From contig NZ_KB731324.1 in NCBI RefSeq assembly GCF_000353285.1, forward strand, positions 5,164,577-5,228,576: a stretch of 64,000 nucleotides of DNA. The letters are read 5' to 3'. Both the position numbers and the translations under genes were made by a program. This document shows positions 25,600-34,500 of this stretch, piece by piece; the first letter of the stretch is position 1; each line of letters opens with the position of its first letter. Origin of the DNA: Leptolyngbya boryana PCC 6306. GTDB lineage: Bacteria; Cyanobacteriota; Cyanobacteriia; Leptolyngbyales; Leptolyngbyaceae. The notes beneath the pieces were generated by a model. That model was not told the DNA's origin and made no database searches. It saw only the letters and a list, made by a program, of their open reading frames with translations.

Positions 25600-27687
25600 C
25601 TAAACCACTTGATAGAAGAAGCGAAACGTTGCCCATGCATTGACATTCAGAGCGAAAAGTTCAGGAGGCGTGATTGCAGGGGTTGTACTACTTGCTTGAT
25701 GCACATCTTGTAGCACTGCTTGAGCAACATCAAGGAAATTGGGAAGAGAGCGGATAAACTTTTCTCGAGTTCCTACTAAAGCTTCAGTTTGCTGAAATGG
25801 AGTACGGCTACAAATCACATAAGCTTCAGATAGACCTGCGGGCAAACGTACAATCCAATCGGATTGCGCTTGAGGCAGGGTGAAGGTTTCGCCGGGAGCG
25901 ATCGTGGATTTTACTTGCTCATTTTCTCTTGGGCTGAGTACTACACCCGTTCCATTATTGTCTAATCCTAGAACGAGAAAGTGAATCAATTCAGCATCAT
26001 GATTCTCAAGCCGGATCTGAATCGAAGTCCCAATTGGAAGTGAGAGAACTTTTCCATTAGAAGGCACGACATCACTCGCAGGCTCGGCAACCCGGCTCGT
26101 CTGCTGGACGGCAATCTTTGCGTCAGCATTGACGAGAGCCGCGCGCACGGAGATCTGAGATGAATCTGAATTCGCTGTCAAGCTGAGTAACTTTGCACCT
26201 AAGCGCGTTTGCAACTGTGGCGTAAGCCTTTTGACTGCTAACTTTACGGCTTCTCCAGACTCGCCTGCTGTACTTGGAATCGCTTCTCGCCCTTGTGAAA
26301 ATAATCCATATCCAGCGGGTGAAATCGTTCCTTTCATCGCTTCTGTTGTCAGTGAAGCAACTTGTGTCGGTTCTTCAACTTTGCTAAATAAATAGTCGCC
26401 TGCTTGCTCTCCGGCGATCGCTGCTGCAACTCTTGGCAGTCCCGAAAAAGCACTCACGGCATCGACTCGCTCGACTCGATTTAAGGTCGCATCGATCGCG
26501 ATCGCTAAGCTCAGATCTTTCGGCAAAGTTCGGATCGCTTCTCGAATCGGTTGACCGACTTGCACAGGCAATTCGATCGCTTTCGCTTTCGCTACTAATC
26601 CACTGCGTTCATATACTTGAAGCACTGAGTGATCTGTCCTGAATAATCCGCCCAGACTGTAAGCTTCTAGAACCTGGGGAGGTAAACCTCCGAGCCATAA
26701 GTATGCGATTTTGCCATTGTCTTCGATCTCGGTAATGACTCCATCAGCGGACGGTTGAGTTATGGGCACTTGGTAAGGTTTGAGCGGTCGCTCGCGGCTT
26801 TTTTGCCCGATTAAAATGGGTTGTTGCTTGGCATCAGACTGCCTTGCAATCAGTTCGGAGGCTCCTCTAAGATCGACTCTCAGCGTGGTTTCGGGCATCG
26901 ATCGCCAGAGTTGCTGCGTCAGTGCGTAAGTAAACAGTCCTGCACTAAATCCATTCCAAGGGGATTCTGTCGCAAATTGTTGAGCATCGGCAGCAGATAG
27001 AACCACTCCTGGCATCTGTCCTGATCGCCATTGCACTTTCGTTCGAGTGCGATCGAGTTTTGTATTAGCAAGTAGCCGTTCTTGAAATTCGATTTCTTCG
27101 TCAATCAATTGAGTCGCTGGATCGCTGGATCGCGATCGCAGTTTCAAATTTCCCCGCAAAGCATAGCCCGGATAGAGATACCCCGCATCAATGATCGTGG
27201 TGACTTGCTGAGTCGGCAGCGATCTCAAAAGCAGCAGCAAGGTATCTTGAGAAATTCCGTTCGCGATTACGTTGTCTTGCGGTTCATCGGCTGTGATCAA
27301 AATTGGCTGAATGTCATCTGCCGTTGTGCCGAGTTTTTGTAAACTTCCATAGCCGCTAAAGTGAAAAACAATCACATCATTCGGTTGGGCTTGTCGAATG
27401 AGGTGTTCTATAAAAGCCGTTTCAATTCGCGATCGCGTTGCTTGCTGATCCGTTAAAGTCAGAATGTCATTGGGCTGAAATCCGAAGCGATGAATCAGCA
27501 ATTCTTTTTGTAATTCAATATCGGTCAAACAGCCATTCAGTGCCGCATTGCGATATTGATTAATTCCCACTAAAAGCGCGAGTTTTCGAGCAGTCGGCGC
27601 AGCGAGAACTTGTGCTGTCCGAGTGCATGAACTGGCTCCCCAGACTCCGAGAAAAATACCTGCTTGTAGTAGCGATCGACGTTTCAT
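25600..27687 (-). CDS. Exported pseudo-orthocaspase (caspase-fold protein lacking the catalytic dyad)
   Basis: 695 residues. The N-terminus MKRRSLLQAG followed by a hydrophobic core looks like a Tat-type signal, with Cys21 after GASS as a possible lipidation site. The p20-like domain is clear (LALLVGINQYRNAAL; NDVIVFHFSGYGS; TTIIDAGYLYPG), but the catalytic His of SGHG is Tyr113 and the Cys of DxCHSG is Gly169. Both residues of the dyad are gone while the fold is kept, so it should be proteolytically inactive. The C-terminal half contains a DUF4384-like domain (IQIRLENHDAELIHFLVLGL region, quoted in part: HFLVLGLDNNGTG). Divergent from a large membrane protein gene. Pseudo-variants occur in cyanobacteria; role unknown. 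Confidence 0.85.
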   Translation of the reverse strand: MKRRSLLQAGIFLGVWGASSCTRTAQVLAAPTARKLALLVGINQYRNAALNGCLTDIELQKELLIHRFGFQPNDILTLTDQQATRSRIETAFIEHLIRQAQPNDVIVFHFSGYGSLQKLGTTADDIQPILITADEPQDNVIANGISQDTLLLLLRSLPTQQVTTIIDAGYLYPGYALRGNLKLRSRSSDPATQLIDEEIEFQERLLANTKLDRTRTKVQWRSGQMPGVVLSAADAQQFATESPWNGFSAGLFTYALTQQLWRSMPETTLRVDLRGASELIARQSDAKQQPILIGQKSRERPLKPYQVPITQPSADGVITEIEDNGKIAYLWLGGLPPQVLEAYSLGGLFRTDHSVLQVYERSGLVAKAKAIELPVQVGQPIREAIRTLPKDLSLAIAIDATLNRVERVDAVSAFSGLPRVAAAIAGEQAGDYLFSKVEEPTQVASLTTEAMKGTISPAGYGLFSQGREAIPSTAGESGEAVKLAVKRLTPQLQTRLGAKLLSLTANSDSSQISVRAALVNADAKIAVQQTSRVAEPASDVVPSNGKVLSLPIGTSIQIRLENHDAELIHFLVLGLDNNGTGVVLSPRENEQVKSTIAPGETFTLPQAQSDWIVRLPAGLSEAYVICSRTPFQQTEALVGTREKFIRSLPNFLDVAQAVLQDVHQASSTTPAITPPELFALNVNAWATFRFFYQVV

Positions 27688-27870
27688 GTCCCGATCCTGC
27701 GCCTTCTCCCTTAAGCGTATCAGGTCAAGATTCAGAAATCGTAACCAATTCGCAATACCAGAGTTATGTTTTTCTTAATTTTTACGAGATAAAAGGAAGA
27801 AATCGCTACACTTTCACTGCTCTGTGTATGATGTTAGGCGCTTCACTCAGCGTCAGGGAGAACTGGATCG

Positions 27871-29766
27871 ATGAATTTACCTTTTGTTTTAGATGTTGCT
27901 ATTGGATTAATCTTTACTTACTTAATTCTGAGTCTGCTAGCTTCAGAACTACAAGAATTACTGGCAACAGTGCTGCAATGGCGGGCAAAACATTTGAAAG
28001 ATTCGATCGAAGTACTCTTAGGAGGCGGGATTAATACGCCCGAAGAACAGCGAGTCAAGGATTTGGTCGGACGACTCTATGATGATCCCTTGCTCAAAAA
28101 CGTCAATCAAGCAGCGAAAGGAGCGGTGCCTCAAGCATTTCGGAAACTTACCCGAATCCTGTTTCCAGGCAATCGACCTGGCGCGTTTGGTCATAATCAA
28201 TCTTCGGGACCGTCTTACATTGCACCAGAGACATTTGCGACTTCGCTGATTGAGCAGTTGGGCATTACTTCTATGGTGGATAAACTGTCCGAGGTGCGGT
28301 TTGAGAAATTCGTTCACCGGATTGTAGGACATTATTGGGTCAATGAATTCGGCGAGGTGGGATTGCCGGATGATGATCAATTCCAAGATGGGTGGGAGCG
28401 GGGAGCCATTCGCACGATCGCGGAAAAATCAGAGCGCTCAAGTCTCAGTGCTGATCAAAATTTTCGGGTGCTTGTCGAAGAGTACGATCAAATTCTCAAT
28501 GCGTATCGGGTGCGTACAGCGACCTTAGAAACGAGTGTCGAGCGCTTAGGAGAAAGCTTAGATGCGTATATTGCAGCCTGTGCAAACTTCGATCAATCGT
28601 CTCCAGAAACGGCGCTGTTTGTCCGGCGATTGCAGTCGTACAAGGCGAGTGTGTTTGGTCAGAATTATGAGCGAGCATTCAGTTCTGGTGGGTTGAAACC
28701 GAGCATTGCAGAAGTTGCAGACTTGGTGCATCAAGGCAGTAGTACTCATCAAGAAGTGGCGAGAGCGTACGATCGGATTGCGAATCAAGCTCGTCCGATT
28801 GATGCTCAAGTCAATTCAACGATTCAGACGCAAATCAACGACTATCGATTGGGACTGGATGCGAATGCTCTGGATCACCCGACAAAATTCGAGGATCTAG
28901 ACTATGATTTGCAGCAAATTTTCCTAGCGAATGCACTCGCCAATCTCACGCCCGAAGAACGGCAACTGTATGAGGACTATCAAACCTATAAAACGATTCG
29001 CAATGGGTTGAGCCGTCTGCCGGATTCTGTAAAAGAGAGCATTGCGATTTTGGCAAAACGGTCGCAGGCTCGCGTGGATCAAGCGGAAAATCAGGTCAAT
29101 CAGTTTCGCGATGAGATTTCGGTCTGGTTCGATCGCTCGATGTCGCGGGCTTCAGGCGTGTATAAACGCAATGCAAAAGGGGTGGCGATTCTCATTGGCT
29201 TAACGTTAGCGGCGGCGACGAACTCGGATACGTTTCATATTTTCAATCGGTTGTCGAGTGATGATAGTTTGCGTCGATTAGTCACTGAGCGAGCTTCGCA
29301 GTTGAATTTGGATGCTCAGCGATCACCGAGGTTTTCGGCTCAGCTTGAGGAGTTGAAGAATGAGACGGATGCAGTGTTACGAGAGATTTCGTTTCCGATT
29401 AGCTGGAATTCGAGTAATCTCGGGCGACAGTTGGGCTGTCCATCCAGTGCAATCTCGTCTGCACCCCCTCAAGATGTCGCAAATACTGAAGCGAATCAGC
29501 TCAAGGCGCAATGGGACAATTTGTATAAGGGCTGTTTGAATACGGATCAATCATCGAATGCGCCAGTTCCGTTGCAGGTCGCGCAGATTATGGTCAATCG
29601 CCCGCTCGGGGTTTTACGGATGTTGTCGGGCTGGATTGTGAGCGGAATTGCGATCGCGATGGGTGCGCCGTTTTGGTTTGATTTATTAGGGAAGGTTGTG
29701 AATGTGCGAAATTCAGGCGGAAAGCCGAAGCAACCCGCAGGAGAAGTGCAAAGGACGAATGAGTAA
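27871..29766 (+). CDS. Large membrane protein of unknown function
   Basis: 631 residues. An N-terminal transmembrane helix (FVLDVAIGLIFTYLILSLLA) precedes a long soluble, helix-rich region of about 400 residues. A second hydrophobic segment is near residue 430-450 (VAILIGLTLAAATN), then a loop with Cys residues, and a last transmembrane helix near residue 585-610 (LSGWIVSGIAIAMGAPFWF). The soluble region has two stretches rich in charged heptads. Start supported by GGGAG upstream (about 27858). Similar unnamed proteins occur in cyanobacteria; I recognise no functional family. It is divergent from the pseudo-caspase and followed by the amidase-like gene, 158 bp on. Confidence 0.7.
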   Translation: MNLPFVLDVAIGLIFTYLILSLLASELQELLATVLQWRAKHLKDSIEVLLGGGINTPEEQRVKDLVGRLYDDPLLKNVNQAAKGAVPQAFRKLTRILFPGNRPGAFGHNQSSGPSYIAPETFATSLIEQLGITSMVDKLSEVRFEKFVHRIVGHYWVNEFGEVGLPDDDQFQDGWERGAIRTIAEKSERSSLSADQNFRVLVEEYDQILNAYRVRTATLETSVERLGESLDAYIAACANFDQSSPETALFVRRLQSYKASVFGQNYERAFSSGGLKPSIAEVADLVHQGSSTHQEVARAYDRIANQARPIDAQVNSTIQTQINDYRLGLDANALDHPTKFEDLDYDLQQIFLANALANLTPEERQLYEDYQTYKTIRNGLSRLPDSVKESIAILAKRSQARVDQAENQVNQFRDEISVWFDRSMSRASGVYKRNAKGVAILIGLTLAAATNSDTFHIFNRLSSDDSLRRLVTERASQLNLDAQRSPRFSAQLEELKNETDAVLREISFPISWNSSNLGRQLGCPSSAISSAPPQDVANTEANQLKAQWDNLYKGCLNTDQSSNAPVPLQVAQIMVNRPLGVLRMLSGWIVSGIAIAMGAPFWFDLLGKVVNVRNSGGKPKQPAGEVQRTNE

Positions 29767-29924
29767 GCATTTGAGTGAGCTTTGATCGGTGACGAGTGCG
29801 ATCGCACCTGCAATCAGTTGGATAAACCGCGATCGCAATCTCCTTGGAAATGGGTCATTCCCTGAAAAAGAGATAAAATGGGCGACTGACGATTCAACCT
29901 ATAAATTCGTTATTCGTAAAGCTG

Positions 29925-31268
29925 ATGGGACGTATCTTTATTTCCGCAGGGCATGGCAATCGCATCAATGGAGTCACAGATCCGGGTGCAGTCGTTGCCG
30001 GGACAACCGAAGCCAGAGAAATGATTCTGACGCGCGATTTGATCGTCACAGAATTGCGATCGCGCGGAGTCGAAGTTTTATCTGTCCCGGATGCGCTGAG
30101 TGCTGCACAAGCGATTGACTGGATTAATGCGCGCGCCCGGAGAGATGATGTTGCCCTAGAAATTCGAGCCGATGCCTTCAGTAATCCCAGTGTGCGCGGC
30201 TCGACGGTCTACTTCATTGCGAATAATGATCAGCGACGACGCAATGCTGAATTGCTTTTACAAGCTTTAATTCGTCGTGTGCCGCAACTTCCTAGTCGAG
30301 GCGCACGACCCGACACCGATACGGGATTAGGGAGTCTGCCCTTTTGTCGTCAAATCAATTGCGGATCGTTGCTAATGACGATCGGGTTTCTGACGAATCC
30401 AGACGATCGCTTTATTATTCAAAATCAGCGGCGAGATGTGTCGCTGGGCATTTCGGATGGATTAGTGGCTTGGGTGCGAGGAACTGCTTTACCGCCTGAT
30501 CCGAATCAGTATCCAGAAATTGCGATTAATCTGAATGGTCAGACTTATGGTGAGAAAGGAATTTTGGTAAATGGAAATTCTTTTGTGCCACTGGATCTCA
30601 TCGATCGCTTAGGGCTTGATTTGTCCAAAGAACCGGGGATTTCTCGGATTAACTATCGTCAAGTCGTCTTTATTCGAGCGACGGATTTGGCAAAGTTTAA
30701 TGTTGTGATCGGGTGGGATGCGAAGACAAGAACGGTGACGTTGCGATCGATTTTGCGGGTCTGTGCGGGATCGCTCGATCGCATTATGGGCAATGGCAAT
30801 ACTTTGAGTTCGCAACTCATCACGTTCCTGAGAAGAAATAATGAAGCTGCGGTCGCACAGTTTCCGACGATCGCGGATTTGTATCGTCAAGAAGGCGCGA
30901 TCGAAGGGGTGAACTATGATATTGCCTTTAGTCAGATGTTACTAGAGACCAATTATTTACGATTTGGCGGGGATGTGAAGCCATCTCAGAATAATTTCGC
31001 TGGATTAGGTGATGTGGGTGGAGGACCTGAAGGAGCAAGTTTCCCAAATGCTCAAATTGGGGTAAGAGCGCATATTCAGCTATTGAAAGCGTATGCGAGT
31101 ACAGAACCTTTGGTGCAGGATGTAGTCACTCCGCGATTTCGGTTTGTGACGCGCGGAATTGCGCCCTTGATTGAACAATTGACCGGGAGATGGTCGGCTG
31201 ATCCGCAGTATGGGCAGAAGATTAGTACGATTTTGCGTCAGTTGTATGATTCGGCGCAGATTTTGTAA
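29925..31268 (+). CDS. Amidase_3-like / glucosaminidase fusion protein with degenerate amidase active site
   Basis: 447 residues, three parts. (1) Residues 1-185: N-acetylmuramoyl-L-alanine amidase fold; zinc ligands His in ISAGHG and Glu in TEAREMILTRD are present, but where the family has EIHADA this has EIRADAF, and where it has the catalytic MExGFLTN this has MTIGFLTN. (2) Residues about 195-285: a copper-amine-oxidase-N-like beta domain (LVNGNSFVPLDLID, VIGWDAKTRTVTLRS). (3) Residues about 295-447: a glucosaminidase-like lysozyme fold (QMLLETNYLRFGGDV, NNFAGLGDVGG) with the Glu of LLETN as likely catalytic acid. Peptidoglycan binding is expected. No signal peptide is visible. Part 3 may be the only active half. 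Confidence 0.85.
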   Translation: MGRIFISAGHGNRINGVTDPGAVVAGTTEAREMILTRDLIVTELRSRGVEVLSVPDALSAAQAIDWINARARRDDVALEIRADAFSNPSVRGSTVYFIANNDQRRRNAELLLQALIRRVPQLPSRGARPDTDTGLGSLPFCRQINCGSLLMTIGFLTNPDDRFIIQNQRRDVSLGISDGLVAWVRGTALPPDPNQYPEIAINLNGQTYGEKGILVNGNSFVPLDLIDRLGLDLSKEPGISRINYRQVVFIRATDLAKFNVVIGWDAKTRTVTLRSILRVCAGSLDRIMGNGNTLSSQLITFLRRNNEAAVAQFPTIADLYRQEGAIEGVNYDIAFSQMLLETNYLRFGGDVKPSQNNFAGLGDVGGGPEGASFPNAQIGVRAHIQLLKAYASTEPLVQDVVTPRFRFVTRGIAPLIEQLTGRWSADPQYGQKISTILRQLYDSAQIL

Positions 31269-31318
31269 GAGGTAGGGAGTGGGGAGCTAGCAAGGCAACA
31301 AGCATCCTACTCCTTACC
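31269..31318. repeat. GGAGTGGGGAG-type intergenic repeat (copy 2)
   Basis: Left arm GAGGTAGGGAGTGGGGAGC is followed by CATCCTACTCCTTACC, which can fold back on it. It begins one base after the amidase-like stop codon and precedes the MITE-like element. Same family as the elements at 14751, 59566 and 60799. Confidence 0.5.
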
Positions 31319-31359
31319 AATTTAAGCAGATAGGCGCAAGATAGTCGCTGCGTTTGCGT

Positions 31360-31494
31360 CTCGCCCTGAACTGGAAGTTCGGGCTAGCTGTGCGAAGTAG
31401 GTTGAAACCCACTGAAGAAGACGTTGCGATTGGCTGTTAGTCCAGTTCAGTGGACTTCGCAGAGTTAGCCCCGAATTCATTCCGGGGCGGGTGA
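31360..31494. repeat. MITE-like palindromic intergenic element, copy 2
   Basis: Same architecture as 23641-23769: a left end CGCCCTGAACTGGAAGTTCG and a right end CGAATTCATTCCGGGGCGGG that are imperfect inverted repeats, with GGGCTAGC/GTTAGCCCC as inner stem, and two internal hairpins of which AGTCCA-gttcag-TGGACT (31439-31456) is perfect. Lies between convergent genes (amidase-like and caspase-nSTAND). Confidence 0.7.
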
Positions 31495-31559
31495 GCAACG
31501 AAGTGAGAGGACTCGCTGGACTGATACTTAATCACGTCCATCTACTTAGGACTGCTCTA

Positions 31560-34500
31560 TCAATTACACAGCTTCGCTAAATCAGAGTGCGATCGCGCAA
31601 AAAACTGCACGCGATCGCAACTCTGCTTCATCAAGCGCTCTAAATCGAAATCCCAAGTCGTCAATCCGGCTCGATCGCTTGTGCTCAGCAGAGTATTGCC
31701 CTGAAATACCACGCTCGCAACCCTATCCTGAGTGCCATTTAAGGTTTTGATTAATTCCCCAGTTTCCGCATTCCAGAGCTTAATTGTGCTATCACTACTG
31801 CCTGATGCGAGTACTGAATTGTGAAAGCTTAAAGAGGTCACTCCGTTGTTGTGTCCAATCAGCGTATATTTTGAGCGGGCTTCTTGGATTGACCAAAGCT
31901 GAATCGTATTATCCCAACTGGCTGAAGCTAGAGTATCGCCATTTACAGCGAGATCAGAAATGGCTAATCGATGTTCTCCAAGCACCGTTGAGGTTTTTTG
32001 ATCCACATTCCACAATCGAATGCTTTTATCGATACTGCCAGAAGCTAAGCGTCCATCTGCAAGAAAACTGAGGGCGGTTACTTCATCGGTGTGACCTTGC
32101 AACGTTGCGATCGCATTGCCATCTATTGACCAAATCTTGATGGTTTTATCGGCACTGCCTGAAGCAAAGGTCTTACGCGCGTGATCAACGCTCAAGGCAG
32201 TGACGCGATCTCCATGTGCGGCAATCGTTTTGATCGGTTCGCCTGTTTTGGCATTCCAAATCCGAATGGTTTTATCTGCACTCGCTGAGATTAAGGTATC
32301 GCCGCTGAACCGAAGTTGAGTAATGGGAGCCGTATGGCCTTTGAGAATGCGAAGATTGCCGTCTTGTTGGACTTGGATCGTTTGATCTGGAGTCGCGATC
32401 GCAATCATCGATCCATTCACTGCTAAGGCAGAAAATCCAGTATTCAATTTTGCGAGCGTACTGACTTGCCAAACTCGCGCAGTCTTGTCTGCACTGGCAC
32501 TTAAAAGCTGAGTTCCAGCCGGACTAAAACTGAGATTCATTACGGCTGCACCGTGTCCTTGAATGGTTGCGAGCAGTGCGCCTTCTAAATTCCAGAGTCG
32601 AATGGTCTGATCGATGGAGCCAGTCGCGATCGTCCGCCCGTCAGGACTGTAAATGGCTGTATTCACCTGATCGCGATGTCCCTCAAAAGTAGCAATCTCT
32701 TTGCCGCTCAATGTCCAAAGCTTTGCTAGATTGTCGCCACTGCTGAGAATCGATTGCCGATTTGGAGCGATGCTCACGCTCGTCACTCGCTCTCGATGAG
32801 CATTAAAACTCCTAATCGCTCCAGATTTTCCAATTTCCCAAATCTTGATCGTTCCGTCCTCACTGCCAGAGAGAATTTGGCGATCGCTTTGTCCGAATGC
32901 AATCTGATTCACCCATCCTCGATGCCCTCTAAAGGTCTGAACTTCTTTCTTTTGATCCAAGTTCCAGAGCTTAATGGTTCCATCTCGGCTACTAGAAATC
33001 AGCGATCGACCATTCTCGCTAAATTGCACATCAGTCACCCAGTCTCGATGTCCATTCAAGGTGTGGATTAATTTTCCATCCCGATTCCAAATTTTGATGG
33101 TTCTATCTGCACTTGCCGTTGCAATCTGTTGATTGTCAGAACTGAATGTCACAGCTAAAACGCGATCGCGATGATCCGTTAGCGTTTGAATCGCTGCCCC
33201 TTCCCGTGACCAAAGTTTTACTAAATTATCATTGCTCACGGTTGCGATCAGTTGTCCATCTGCACTCATCTGAACATCATTGACTTGTTGAGCATGACCT
33301 TCGAGACGATTGGATTCTTGAGTTTGAGAAATCGCTTGTTGCAGCGTTGCGATCGCAGTCGTTTTCACATCGAAAGGTAGAAAATTCCAAGGTCGATCGA
33401 GTCGTTGTAATTGGTGTCCTGCTTTGATTCCATCCGCTAATGATTCGAGCTGCTGATTTGAGTTTAATAATGCTTCTGAAGAGGCTGAGAGCGCTTGAAT
33501 TTCACGAATTTGAGCATTCCGCTGGTTCCAAGCAGCGAGGCTTCCGAAACCGATCGCTGCAATGGCTAGAGATGCGATCGCTAAAATTGCCTGCTGAGCG
33601 CGACGCAAACGGCGCTTGAGTGCAAGCTGTTCGCCTTGCCGTGCGTCAAGACTGGCGGCAATAAACTCCTGGGTTTCTCGCGTCAGTTCATCGGTGTATT
33701 TCACATAGAGTTCTTCTGCTTCTGCTAAGCGCATACCTCGCAGCAGGAGATCAGACGGGCGATTGTTTTTATGCCAATCGATCGCGGATTGCTCGATCGG
33801 GCGTTGGACTTGCAGCCGTTTGCGGTTCTCAGTCAGCCACCAGCGCAACGTAGACCAATGACGAATCAGAATTTCATGAGCTACCTCGATCGTCACTACA
33901 GGTGGAATTTCAGTTGTCGTTAACTCTCCTCGACTTGTCGGCAGCTCTTCGGTGTTAATGACAATCAACTTGGCATCACTGAGTGCGTGCAATGTGCGAT
34001 CGATGAGATTCGGCGGATATTTGGCAACGTCGAGATCCGCTTTCAAAACTCGACGGCGCGTATCTTCTGTCCCTTCGCCTAACTGAGTTAACGATAGAAA
34101 AATCCAGCGCGCACAGTCTTGTTCATCGAGACGCAACTGATCATAAGTTGCTTGTGCTTTGTTTTCTAATGCGCCTTGCAAGCCCCCAATCTCAGACTGA
34201 TAAGTTTTGAGGGTTAATTCTCCTGTTTTGCGCTTCTGCCACAGTTGTTCTAAAACGAATTCTAACAGCGGCAAATCTCCGGGGGTACGATCTAGCTCTT
34301 GTAGCAAGACTTCGACTAAACTTGCTTCGACTTTTAATCCAACTTGTTCAGCCGGACGAACAATCACTTGCCGATAGTCTTCATCGCTCAAACAAGGCGG
34401 AACCAGAATGCTCGATCGCTGTAAAATCCCTGCGAGCTGAGGAATTTCCAATGCGGCTGCGACAAAATCGGCTCTCAGCGTGAGCACCAGTTTAAAGCGA

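Noticed and set aside
27612-28034. Plus-strand 140-codon frame before the membrane protein
   Set aside because: Overlaps the pseudo-caspase 5' end and the membrane protein in other frames; no similarity.
30100-30200. Sequencing error as cause of the amidase substitutions
   Set aside because: Each change needs two base differences and the frame is intact, so a single misread base does not explain it.
31700-33300. Repeated segments in the caspase gene that might be recombination sites
   Set aside because: They encode WD40 blades.
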